Program-made: the position numbers and the translations under genes | Shown: in pieces, positions 47,611 through 58,520 of the stretch | Position numbering within the stretch: position 1 is the first letter of the stretch | Layout: each line of letters starts with the position of its first letter | The notes under the pieces: generated by a model | What the model was told of the DNA's origin: nothing | Seen by the model: the letters and a program-made list of their open reading frames with translations, nothing else | The model's database searches: none | Assembly (NCBI RefSeq): GCF_047675955.1 | Contig: NC_132928.1 | Location: 45,192,889-45,256,888, forward strand | Reading direction: 5' to 3' | DNA length: 64,000 nt | Source: Chlorocebus sabaeus | Taxonomy: Eukaryota > Chordata > Mammalia > Primates > Cercopithecidae

Positions 47611-49761
47611 TGGTTGTGTTTGCTGAGCCCCTTCAATGCAATAGTTTGAGTTTAAATAAACTTTTAAAAAACACTTTAACCTGCATCTTAATATCATTCT
47701 TTGAAATGTAAGAACTTCTTGACACTTATTTTAAAGAGTGTTTTTTATTTTAAAAAAAACAAAGAATTGTTAAATCTACTTTATCCATCTTCCAATATTA
47801 AACTTCAAGTTTAGGAAGCTATTAGTACTTTTTCAAATGATGTGTATGGTCCATACTTGATTATGTACCCCAAAGGATGGAGTAGTTAACAAAGACAACA
47901 AATTACCAAATAACTGAACAGTCACTTAATTTTGGAAAACAGTCTAGAAATTTCAGGATCAAAGATAGCTATTTACTCTCCATTCCCCATGCAGACCTTT
48001 ACACACTTCTCTATTGGGAGCCTGGACTGTGGCTGGCTGGCAGAGCAAAGGGGCAAGGCTTGTCATAGATAATCCACAAATAAATCAGAATGACCAAAAA
48101 ATTTTCTCTCTTCAAATCTCTATTCAGTCTGCTTCTGACCACAAAGCTAAAAAAGAATACACCAAGCACCAAGTAGTTGAAAGATTGCAAAACTGAGAGA
48201 GAAGGAAAAAAGTTATACTGGTCCTAAATACGACGAAAGCACACTGAAAAACCTCGCAAACTATACAAGGTGTTGCTTCTTTGGTTCTAGAGACATAAGC
48301 ATGTGAAGCAGAGACACACATTAGTAGATTCAAGGAGAAACCACTGCCAGACTACTCACAAGTAGCTCTCTAGCCTCTACAGTAAATATTATTATTAAGG
48401 ATGAGATTGATAACTCAAGCTGAAACTATATCAAACAAGGACAAACTCTGTTGTTTAGCAAAATAAAGTAGAAAAATGACTACTAATATTTCAATACTCA
48501 GGTCTTCGATTTATCCATTCAAAACAAAATAAACACTACGTAGACAGTCTGGTAATATTAACTTTTAGTATTTTGTCATAGCTACTTTCCTGGATTTAAG
48601 TGTTAATGTTAAAATACATTATCACTCTAGATATGATGAATCTCTGTGTCTTAAGTGATATTTAAAATCCAAATCCCATTTATGAAGCAAAACTTCAATA
48701 TCTAGGTATATTTTCATTCCTTGAAAATGATCTAAAATGTTCACTTGTTGATACTTCAGTATTTCAAGTTATAGATCATATGTTCAGAAAAGAATTAGGG
48801 AAAAGAATCAGCCTTCAATATTCACAAATGTGTAATGGAAAATGACAGCCCTAAACACTCCTGTGCACTGCTTAATATTTTGCCAAATTCCTCTGCTGTA
48901 GCAGAAGTTACTAAAACAAAAACAAAGCACATCATAAAAAAATGAGTTTAAGTCAAGTGAAAGTATTATATGACATTGCAAGCTTCTTAAAAATACATTT
49001 TAACTCAATCATGAAAAAAGCAAATATAAGTAATCCAAAAATAAAATATAAACAACAAAAACAATTTTGCTCCAATACAACTGAGTAAATACATATTCTT
49101 AACAATTTGTAATCACTTGTAAGAAATCATCTATGTTATAATTAGTTAAATGTTTTTATAGATATGGGATGTTAAGATGGAATGTGTATGCTGATTCCTA
49201 CTCAAAAAAGGGATTCCTAACTTCCTGTTTCAGATCATCACAATTCTCACATAAACTCAAAACCCACAATATCTTTAATATTGTGAATGTGAAGGACTGA
49301 CTCTCTGAAGAAAGACTTACCTTGAAGTAAGTTGCTTTTACTTTGAAAATGACCTTCGATTCCTTTGAAAAGCAACTTTGTCAACATTACATGTCTAGAA
49401 TAATGAAACAACCATTCATCCTGATTTGGATATGCGTTAAAAGAAGTAGAAAAAAAACAAAACTAAAACAATCCTCCCCTCACAAACCTCAATCCTACAT
49501 CATTATTTTTCCCTTAAATTCAGCTATTTTAAAACACTAATAGTTTTGATATATTTTCCCTGGAGCATTCCCCATCAAGATTAAAGAAGGGCTTATTCAG
49601 AGACAAACAGGATACAGGAGTAATGGTGCAGCTTCCAGGCAAGCTATAAATAGCTGCAGCATTTTCAAGAAATCTTGTGCCAGTGTGTAAGTGCAGTTAA
49701 AACATGCAGTGCAGATTTTATTACAATGGTGTCACTAAAATTCATTGTTAAGTGAGAAAGT
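47611..49761. other. Repeat-poor intron 3' of the C1orf21 exon
   Basis: About 2.15 kb of AT-rich sequence adjoining the exon with no recognisable Alu, L1, L2, MIR or LTR. No second exon was found. A pair of overlapping frames at 48014-48333 is chance. Confidence 0.5.
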
Positions 49762-49771
49762 CAATTCTTAC
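49762..49771 (-). other. Splice donor of the C1orf21 exon
   Basis: On the minus strand the exon end AACTTG is followed by gtaagaattg. The GTAAG core matches U1 snRNA well, which makes this a strong 5' splice site. It fixes the 3' edge of the exon and its phase-0 junction. Confidence 0.82.
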
Positions 49772-49866
49772 CAAGTTTTCTTGGTTCCTGGCTGCTATTT
49801 TCTGCTCTTCTTCTGCCCCATTTTTCATGTATTTGACCTCTTCCACTGGTTTGATCCTATACTCAT
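49772..49866 (-). CDS. C1orf21: C1orf21 internal coding exon (partial gene)
   Basis: Seen: on the minus strand a polypyrimidine tract ending gacactcag runs into a 95-bp open segment that ends ...AACTTG and is followed by the donor gtaagaattg. Reading from the third base gives 31 codons without a stop, starting EYRIKPVEEV and ending AARNQENL. The acceptor splits a codon (phase 1) and the donor falls between codons (phase 0). Known, from memory: this equals residues 32-63 of the 121-residue human protein C1orf21 (also called PIG13), whose N-terminus MGCAS could be lipid-modified. The encoded piece is charged and rich in Glu and Lys, with no enzymatic motif, membrane segment or signal. The protein's function is poorly defined and I assign none. 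The preceding and following coding exons were searched for by eye on the minus strand and not found. An overlapping plus-strand reading frame (49752-49958) is a shadow. Confidence 0.87.
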
Positions 49867-49890
49867 CTGAGTGTCAAAAAAAGAAAACAC
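49867..49890 (-). other. Splice acceptor and polypyrimidine tract of the C1orf21 exon
   Basis: On the minus strand a run of seven T within a pyrimidine-rich stretch leads to gacactcag, whose final AG adjoins the exon. Two overlapping CTGAC motifs at 49924-49932 are possible branch sites, but at about 60 nt they are farther from the AG than usual. No competing AG lies between the tract and the exon. Confidence 0.8.
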
Positions 49891-51665
49891 ATTTTATAAT
49901 TTTTTCCCCAACAGTAGAAAAGTGTCAGTCAGAAAATACCAATAGCGTAATTTGCTAGACTCTTTCACCTGTGGCCTTCATATGTGGTTCATTTGGAATA
50001 ATCTGGAAGAAGCTTTACCAGGCACATTAGATCTTTTTATGAGGCCCTCTCCTCTGTCTGCTGGAAAAAGCTTAGCATCATGAATGCAGCTAATCAAAGT
50101 GTCACTTCTGGTCCTTCCACAGACAGCAAATGTTGCAGAGGAAACAGGATACTCCATCTCTAAAGACTTTTTGAAATGTATGTTACACTAGGACATATCA
50201 CAGAATTGTCTGACCAGATTCAAGAGAATATGCTTATTTTTCTTCAAGAGAGTATTAGTCCAAAATGCCTGTGCCAGCAATTTTCAGTGATATATTCATT
50301 CTTTAATTTCTCTTTTGAAAAAACAGAGTAAGACTAAAGAGTTATATTGATAAATAGAAGCAACTGAAGAATTGAGACTTTTCTTTCTGTGATTCCTATA
50401 TTAAATTTTAGCAGTCTACAATTATTTCACATTACATATATATATATTGTATATATATGTCATATATATATAATGTATACACTTTAATTCAATCTCTCTG
50501 TAAAGTCATATGCATGAAGAGCTATTACACTTAACAGATGAAATGGGTAGGTATATCACTCAAGGCTGGAGAGTATAGTAGGATGTGGATGGGATCTAGC
50601 CTCTGCAACAGCCAGAGAGAGAACACAGATCCCAGGATTAATATACATGATAGAACAAACTCAGGAAAACTTGCAGCTTAAGTTCTCCAGAATAGTGATC
50701 ACTATGATGACATTTCCATCAGATTCCTGTCAACAGGAAATGACTTGAGCACATTAAAGTCAAAAACAAGTGTGACTCTGAATCACTCTTAACCCAACTT
50801 GTGGGAAACATCACAGAAATTGTGAAATTAGAAAATATCATCAACCAACAAACTGACGATTGTCTGGCATATGGCATGGAGTAATGTCTAACTATAGGGG
50901 CCACCTGAAAGACAGCTGTCTATCACTAAGAGCGTTTATATTTCAGTTCAGAAAGTTGCAATATATTTTCTTATTAACGATGATTAAATAGGTACAAAGA
51001 CTATATTCTTATATAATTTCTTGTCTTAGTATCTATAACACCACTTTCTAATATAGTAATATAGTTTCAGGTTTCCTCATCATATCAACCCTTAACACAC
51101 AACTACCAAAGATGTTCGTTATAGTAATATTTCTGCAAGTAATTATGCTGTTCAAACGTTTCTCAAAATTATCATTCTTAAGAATGTAATACATTTGCAT
51201 GAATCTGAATAAAGACTTCATGTTCACTGCTAAGCCAACTGTCTTTTCCATCTGACAATTTAGAGTTATTATTGATTTTATTTTTTTGTAAAGATATTAG
51301 AAAGACTAGTGTGAGGTTCAGTAATGAGCTCTTTAGGAATACCAGGTCCTAAATGTATTAACAAGTTAATCAACAGATTCTGATCCACAATTACAACACA
51401 CAAGAATTTTACATACCAACGTGGTAATTTGAAGAGACAAAAATGAATGTAAATTAATAATACTGACAAATTTGATGAAGGATTATTTACTGAGAATTTG
51501 GAAAAACAATCGTTAATTAAAAAAGAGAAGACACTGACAAATTTGCCCCCAATACAATTACACAGAGATAAAAATAAAAATTTTTTTAAAAAAAAGGTAA
51601 AAATGGGTCTCCCTAACTTCAGTTTGGGACATTAATATTTATAAATCCTGGCAGACTGAGAGAAT
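49891..51665. other. Repeat-poor intron 5' of the C1orf21 exon
   Basis: About 1.8 kb adjoining the acceptor, free of interspersed repeats except for the TA tract at 50432. The stretch at about 50000-50160 is less AT-rich than its surroundings. Confidence 0.5.
50432..50478. repeat. (TA)n-rich tract
   Basis: Alternating TA broken by ttg, gtc and atg. It is partly self-complementary and able to form hairpins. Confidence 0.85.
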
Positions 51666-51677
51666 TACTATTAATAA

Positions 51678-51974
51678 TCTTTTTTTTTTTTTTTGACAGA
51701 GTTTCATTCTACCGTCCAGGCTGGAGTGCGATAGCACGATCTCGGCTCACTGCAACCTCCGCTTCCCGGGTTCAAGCGATTCTCCTGCCTCAGCCTCTCA
51801 ACTAGCTGGGATTACAGGTGCCTGCTACCACGCCTGGCTAATTTTTTGTATTTTCAGTAGAGACGGATTTTACCATGTTGGCCAGGGTGGTCTCGAACTC
51901 CTGACCTCAGGTGATCCACCCGCCTCGGCCTCCCAAAGTGCTGAGATTATAGGTGTGAGCCATCACGCCCGGCC
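51678..51974 (-). mobile_element. Alu (AluS-like) with TSD
   Basis: It runs from a T run and gacagagtttcattctaccg to catcacgcccggcc. Perfect 12-bp TSD tactattaataa at 51666-51677 and 51975-51986. Full length. It is the nearest Alu 5' of the C1orf21 exon (about 1.8 kb). Confidence 0.97.
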
Positions 51975-52058
51975 TACTATTAATAACCTTTAACTGAACT
52001 AAATTGTGACTTAATTGTTAATGGTGAGTTTCTAATTATTTAAATACACAGAATACTG

Positions 52059-52105
52059 ATATATATATATACACACACACATACACACACACACACACAC
52101 ATATG
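52059..52105. repeat. (TA)n(CA)n compound microsatellite
   Basis: TA units followed by CA units with one interruption (acatac), about 45 bp. Likely polymorphic. Confidence 0.93.
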
Positions 52106-53799
52106 TATCACAAGTGGATTCTATGATTTTGTCTGTAGGATGGGGAAGAGGGTAACATTTTCGGACCTAAGGAGAACCTTCGGAAAGACCCAGATGGCCC
52201 CTGGTCCATTGCTTGGTGAAGGTTTCTCCTAGGAAGGAGATGCCCTTGCCTTGTCCACAGTCCTCTCTCATCCGCCAAGCCACAGATTAGTGCAGACATA
52301 CTCTGAGCAGCCTAGCAACATTCAGTCTTCATTTTCTTATCCCTCCAGGGAGCACAACTAAATTGAAGGTAGTGGACAAACTATTACTATTTTTCCAATA
52401 TGCTTCTCCAATGAAATGGAAAAGCTACCAGCTACACGACTTTCAAAGCAGCATTATTCTAAACACAGGCCATTTTTTAAATCAAGACAGAATCCCCACC
52501 AATTTAGACAGAAGATAGGCTTTAACATGTCATTAACAACCCTGGCTGGCTAGCCAACGTGGTGTTAGAGGATACAAAGGAAGAGAAAACAAACAGCCAC
52601 GACTACAAAGCCAGACCTATCATTATTACTTACACAACACACCGCACAAAATCCATCATGGTGTAAAACAAAAATAGCTGGGCAAGACCCTTCAATAGGC
52701 CACAATTTGTACAAAGCAAATATTTAAAAATGGTCTGTCACATTCTCAAAGGCTGGTGCCGGGAAGGAAGATGTCCATCTGGAAACAGACGTCTCATCAG
52801 CAAATGCACCACGCATTCCCAAGGCAAGGCAGTCATCAGGAACGTCCTACCTCACCGATCCGCCTCTCAGCGCATGAAGGAAGCATTCTGGATTATGACA
52901 GTAAAACAATCACTACCAAAATTCAGTTTTCCTTTTGTTGAAGACATGGGGGATTAATTTGAGATTTTAGGTTCCCTTTATCAGAGCCCACACTGGAGGA
53001 AATGTGGACAGCCACTGTTACAGCCAGAGGGTCCTGGCAGCAGAACAGCGGGCCGACTCAAGGAAGAGCAGGGAGACATAGGACCTGTCTTCGTCCGGCT
53101 CCCCCCAGCTCCCTTGCACCTGTTCACAATTTTTCTTTTCTTCCTGTTGATCTTGTCAGGTGGCTTATTAAAATGCACATTGGGAACAGTAGGCTGACTC
53201 CTGTTCCCTGCATGTAAACAGTTGCAGGCTGTGCTAGTCAAAATAGATGTGGGGTAAAAGCAATGCCTGGGTGATATTTTTAGCATTTTATGCCTCAGAT
53301 TACATCCAAGAGGGGCTGGGATTGTTTGGTGGCATTGATCAAAAGAAGACTAGGTGAGAAGGTGTCAGAGTAGATTCAAATTTTCAACATTTTAGAAAAC
53401 TGTAAGATCCCTTCTGATCTCAAACAGTAGTGGGTACAGGCTGCTTCTGCTGTTTTTCCTGCTTCTCCCTTGAACATATATCTATGAACATTTTTAACTT
53501 TTTAATAATCCTGACATGCCAAACTCATTACAGCAACCATTTCTCTAGTTGATTCCTTTAAAAGTCAGTTCTATTAATTATAAAGATCTTCTCTCTGCAA
53601 AGCTTAGAAGGAACGGGGTGTGGCCCACGAGTTCTAGTTTTGTAGCTAGTGATAAATAGGTCAGAATCTAACATCTTTATTGGGTTGAACACAAGTTTGT
53701 TGGAAGGTAATTAAAGAGCAGAGAGGAGTGAAGGCGTCAATCACTTCAGCATAGCTAACTATGGTTTACTTCTACACTGTCCTCATCTGGAAGGTGTAC
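52106..53799. other. Unique intronic DNA, locally GC-richer
   Basis: No interspersed repeat recognised. The part at 52740-53110 has more CpG than its surroundings, and 52981-53286 is open on both strands (101 codons minus). No splice-flanked exon was found. Confidence 0.4.
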
Positions 53800-53990
53800 A
53801 CTCATTACAGTCTGAGTACCTATGTGCTGGGCTCTGTAGTAACCGATGCAGGGATGTGGAGGAGAGGGGCTGGAGGACAGCAGAGAGGGCCCAAGGAAAA
53901 CCAGCTGTCTTGAGGGGAAGACTAATGCTCTGAGAGCCCATCTTCTACTTGACTGACCACAGATAATGAGGGCTGACTCTAAATTTGGAA
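53800..53990 (-). repeat. Probable LINE L2 fragment
   Basis: The run gtacctatgtgctgggctct, then gatgcagggatgtgga and gtcttgaggggaagac is roughly antisense L2. Confidence 0.45.
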
Positions 53991-54270
53991 TAAACTTACA
54001 CACAAAAATTCAGCTGAAGGACCTCATATACCACTATCAATTCCCTGAGTTGGGCAGTCCCTGAACAATAACTACTGTCCTTACTAGCAGAAAGTGATTT
54101 AGTCAGTTCCAATGTAATAGTCATTATTAAGTAACTTTTAGGGTAGTTATAAACTTCCTAACAAGAAGCTTTGGTACACTTAGTATAAAATATTCTCAGT
54201 TCCTTCCAGAACTCACTTCAAATTAACCTAATAAAGGCAAACATTTCAAAATAAGATTGCTTGATACATC

Positions 54271-54570
54271 TTTTTTTTTTTTCTTTTTTTAGACAGTATC
54301 TTACCCTGTCACCCAGGTTGGAGTGCAATGGCATGATCACGGCTCACTACAACCTCCATATCCCAGGCTCAAGTGATCCTCCCACCTCAGCATTCTGAGT
54401 AGCTGGGACCACAGGTGTGCACCATCCTGCCTGCCTAATTTTTGATTTTTTGTAGAGGCAGGATTTCACCATGTTGGCCAGGCTGGTCTCAAACTCCTGG
54501 ACTCAAGCAATCCTCCCACCTCAGACTCCCAAAGTGCTGGAATTACAGGTGTAAGCCATCATGCCCGGCC
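54271..54570 (-). mobile_element. Alu (AluJ/S-like)
   Basis: It runs from a T/C-rich tail and agacagtatcttaccctgtc to catcatgcccggcc. Full length. No clear TSD. Confidence 0.95.
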
Positions 54571-54913
54571 ACATTAAATTCTAGTAATCTACAAATATGA
54601 TGTGTTAAAAGTAACAAGCAGGAAAATTATGTCTTTAGACTTTAAGTTTGTAGAAACTAAACATGAATGGTGTCTGACCACTGTATCTCTACTAGGGGAA
54701 GTATAAAGACTGTACATATGTGTACATATCCCTTATGATACTTCACAATCCAAAAATGTTAATGTCACTAAGACAGCAATTCTCATATGCCTTTTGTATC
54801 CTTATTCACTACTGAAACCTAATGCTTATTTACATTTAAACCAGAGATAAACAAACCAACAAACAAATAGAGATGAAAAGCCCTGTGGTGATGCTTATTA
54901 TTGCCTTGGTAGT

Positions 54914-55257
54914 TGCTACGGTTTGAATGTTGATATTCCTTCCAAAATTCATGTTGAATTTAATTCCCATGATGATGGTATTGAGAGGTGGGGCCTTTGG
55001 AAGGTGATGAAGTCATGAGGGTTCCACCCTTATGAACGGGATTACAGCCCCTTGTAAAAGGCCTTGCAGGAGTGAATTTAGCCTGCTTGCCTTCCACCTT
55101 CTGCATGTGAAAGCACAAGCAGGCTCTCATCCGATACAAAATGCTGGCACTTTGGTCTTGGACATCCCAGCCTCTAAAGCCGTGAAAAATAAATTTCCAT
55201 TGTTTGCAAATTACCCAGTGTGTGGTGTTTTGTTACAAAAGCACAAATGAACTAACA
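54914..55257 (+). mobile_element. MaLR solo LTR, MLT1 (A/B-like)
   Basis: The run tgctacggtttgaatgttga, gaggtggggcctttggaagg, tgaacgggattacagcccct, ggtcttggacatcccagcct, aaaaataaatttccattgtt and the terminal gaactaaca. Full LTR order with an AATAAA signal and no internal region. Confidence 0.88.
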
Positions 55258-55294
55258 TGGTGGTGTAAGACTCATCTCAGTGCAGCCTCACTAA

Positions 55295-55520
55295 TAAAGG
55301 GTATTATCATTTTGTAAAATATGTAATAAATTGAAGGATGAAAATGGTATCTAATTTTTATTTTTTTTGTTTAATGTTTTAAAATTTACTAGTGACACTG
55401 GATAATTTTCCTATGTGTTGATCATTTATTTGTACTTCTTTATTTGTGAAGTGTCTCTTCATATCCTTTGCCTTTTTTTTCTTATTAGAGGTGTGGCATT
55501 TTTCTTATTGACTCCTGTGA
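55295..55520 (-). mobile_element. Old L1M ORF2 fragment
   Basis: The run gatgaaaatggtatctaatt, tgatcatttatttgtacttc, tcttcatatcctttgccttt is antisense L1M. Short and decayed. Confidence 0.6.
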
Positions 55521-55689
55521 GCTCCCACAAATCACACCATTTTATGGGTACACTTCTGGCCCAAAAAGTTCTGAACAAAAATACCTCTTGATTTTACTCC
55601 AGACATAAAGACGAAAGAAATACCTGCTTTCTGTCCTTGAGTCAAGTGCTGGGCACTGTCGCTTGCTATCCTTTCTGTGTTTCTTCTTT

Positions 55690-56200
55690 ACTTCAACAAT
55701 ATTTGTAAAGCACCTACTGTGTGCCAGAGACAACACTCAGCCCTGGGGTTATGTCTAGGAAAGGAAGCAGTCAGTCCCTGTTCTGAAGGAGTTAATGGTC
55801 AGTAGGAGAGGATGTAAGAAAATAGGAAAGCAGTGTGTACAGTTTTTATGGCCATGGAAAGCACATGTGAGGGTGGTGGTTATAAGATTAGAAAGGAGAG
55901 ACCCCTAACCAAGGTTAGGCAGAGTCTTGGAGGACGTGACATATCTCAGTGGAGTCCTGAGGAACACAGCTCCTACGTGTGGGAAGGAGCTTTTGGGCAA
56001 GGGGTCAGTGTGTTCCAAAGCCAAAGGGAACACGGCAAATGGGGGGAATGGCAAGTTGTGCAACATGGCAAACATGTAGAATTCCAGGGGTTAAGACAGG
56101 TGTAACAAGAAAAGGCTGAGAGGGCTACGGGAACCGAAGACCTTATACGAGTCTTACTAAGCAGTCAGGCTCCATTCTGAAGGTGATATGGCCTCCCTAG
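55690..56200 (-). repeat. LINE L2 3' region, antisense
   Basis: The run gcacctactgtgtgccagag, gtccctgttctgaaggagtt, aagccaaagggaacacggca, gtcaggctccattctgaagg is well-ordered antisense L2. An apparent 90-codon frame inside is chance. Confidence 0.75.
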
Positions 56201-57544
56201 CCAATGTCCAGGCACTGAAGCTGCCATTAATAGGCTAAGCCTCTTTCCTCTGGCCTGTCCTCAAGCATCTCCTCTGGAGAGACTCCTAACCAGCTTAATC
56301 CAGGGTTTTCTGCCTCTCTCTGAAAAACGGCAAAGGTGGAATTGATTAATACATCCTGAGATGAACCAGTCTGTTGAGGCAGGTGAGGAAGAACACATGG
56401 GGAATACTAGGAAGGAGCCAGAGAAACACACGAGTCTCAAGAGGGCGGAATCCTTATCCCAGGTCAGCTGCCGGGGGGCTGGGGGTATGAGGCTTAAGAT
56501 GCAACATATCCCAGGGCCTTGTTTCCTGCCTCCTCCAACAGACATGCCTTCCCCTGCAGACCGGGAGGCATCACTGTCCTCAGAATGAGGCGCCGTCTTG
56601 ACTTATCCTAGGGGAAAAAGAGAATGCCACTGAATCATGATACCAGCTCCTTCTCCTTCAACTGTCACTGAAACAGCACACCAGTGAATTACAATGAACA
56701 CAGCACTGGCTTCAAACGGCCTTTCTCTTCTGCACCTGGCTCTGTGACTTCCCAGCTGTGTGCTGTGGAGATTGAGTATAGACCTTTCTGGGTGAACTGA
56801 ATGAGTTGAGATGTGTATGCATAGGATGATCTGGTCTCTTAGCAATCCTAGGGTCTTGCCCGTGTTTTTGAGGGACAAGATGAAAGGCGCCCTCAGCTGC
56901 AAAGAGGAAAGGATGACCTTAGGGTTCAGAGGTTCTATAAGAAGGATCAAAATGATAAAGCTTCTGTCATGACAGCACCTTTAATAATTAAGAGGTCCAG
57001 GACCTGAAGGCCCCATTCCTGAATCATTTAATCATTCCCGAGGCCAGACAACACATTTCCTTCATTCATCTGGGGTTCATTATTCAGTGACCAAGGAACT
57101 ATTATCCAGTCATTAAGGACCCTGGAACATTCATCTTCTGACAAGCTCCGACAAAAGACATACAACCAGATCCAAACCCAGCCTGGACTCTTTTAGGAAG
57201 GTGTGCTGCAAACCAAGGCTCTCCATAGGAGGAGGGGGCTTAACACCTGTGCTGTACAGTAATCATTCTCAATCAAGGAACAGAATGAGTGGCCAAGGTT
57301 TTGAAGCCGCTTCCAGAAAGGGAAGACACACATGGTTGTTCTGAGAGACATTTATCTAATTTCTCAAGAGCCCTTCTCTGACTCTCCTAGCGGTGCTCAT
57401 TTTCTACCCACTGAAGAACTGCTGGGACTCTTGAAGTCTCAGGTCAGCTAAATCCTCTCAACTATTCCTAGCAGGATTCCTGTTATCCTTGATAACCACT
57501 CAGGATAAAAGGCTGTCCTAGCCAGCTATCCTCTCCCCTGCTTT
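56201..57544. other. Mostly unique intronic DNA with one MIR
   Basis: The part at about 56685-56860 is a plus-sense MIR (gaacacagcactggcttcaa; ctggctctgtgacttcccag). The rest shows no repeat or gene. Confidence 0.45.
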
Positions 57545-57695
57545 GACTTAATCATCGTGTCTACCCTACGAGGTTAGTATCATGACTCTCTATTATAGTT
57601 GCAGAGAGATTTGTCCCTGGTTGGTTAGTCACAGGGTAGTGCTGGGCTCAAATCCAAGTTAGTCTGAGTCTAGAGACAGGCTCTTAACTACCAAG
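57545..57695 (-). repeat. SINE MIR fragment
   Basis: The run tacgaggttagtatcatgac, ggttagtcacagggtagtgc, aggctcttaactaccaagtc is antisense MIR. Confidence 0.65.
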
Positions 57696-58210
57696 TCAGT
57701 TTTTTTTTTTCCTACCACAAAGCACAAGAAATAATTTTTTCAGGAGATGATGTAGGAATAAAGTATAAATGGATTCAGAAAGAATGTGGACACATTTCCA
57801 AATCACATTCCTTTGTAAATCACAGAGAGATGAGTAAAAGTTAGAGTACATCTAGCCTTCATGGATAACATCAGAAAAACTACCATACCCTCTCTTGTCA
57901 CGTCTTTGGGCCTTTATCAGTGGGAGAATACCAGCCCTGTGCTACTTAAGTTAGGAATTAATGTGATATCCAGAGTAAATGCTGTGAAATCTTGTGTTGA
58001 AATGATGATTTGACCACCACTGCACCAACAAGGAGAAAACTGAAGTTTTTCTCCAATATATGGTAATGAATGCAATGTCTTTACAACTTATCTTCAAGTA
58101 ACTTCATTTTAAGGCCTGCTGATATTCTACTAGAACTTTGATATATATTTTCAGCATTAAGGCCAAGCAATAGAACCAAGGATCTCTTCCTTCACTAAAG
58201 TGAACAGGAG

Positions 58211-58285
58211 CAGAAAGGGGAAGAGGAGGAGGAGAAAGAAGAGGAGGAGGAGGCAGAGGAGGAGGAGGAGGAGGAGGACGAGAAA
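58211..58285. repeat. (GAG)n purine-rich tract
   Basis: About 75 bp almost entirely A and G, dominated by GAG/GGA units, including about seven consecutive GAG units near 58257-58277. The minus-strand reading frame that turns it into a proline-rich peptide is an artefact of the repeat. Confidence 0.93.
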
Positions 58286-58287
58286 TG

Positions 58288-58520
58288 AGAGCTATCATTT
58301 ATAGAGCCCTTTCAATGTTCTGGATCTAGTTCTGAAAGTTTCACATATGACCCATTTAATGCTAACAACAGCTTTATGAAGTGGAACCATTAATGTCTCC
58401 ATCATAAAGAAAAGGAAACTAAGGCACAGTTATCTAGCTGTACATCTACAGAGTGGTGGGACTGGGCCAGGCCTTGAACCCAGTGGTCTGATTCAGAGCC
58501 CATGCTCTTACTAATGTTCC
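58288..58520 (-). repeat. SINE MIR, nearly full length
   Basis: The run gctatcatttatagagccct, aaggaaactaaggcacagtt, gaacccagtggtctgattca, catgctcttactaatgttc is the antisense MIR order. Confidence 0.85.

Noticed and set aside
1..49761. The 3' coding exon(s) of C1orf21 and its poly(A) site on the minus strand
   Set aside because: No segment matching the remembered C-terminal part was found; presumed to lie before position 1.
58104..58298. Proline-rich minus-strand peptide
   Set aside because: It is a direct translation of the GAG/CTC simple repeat.
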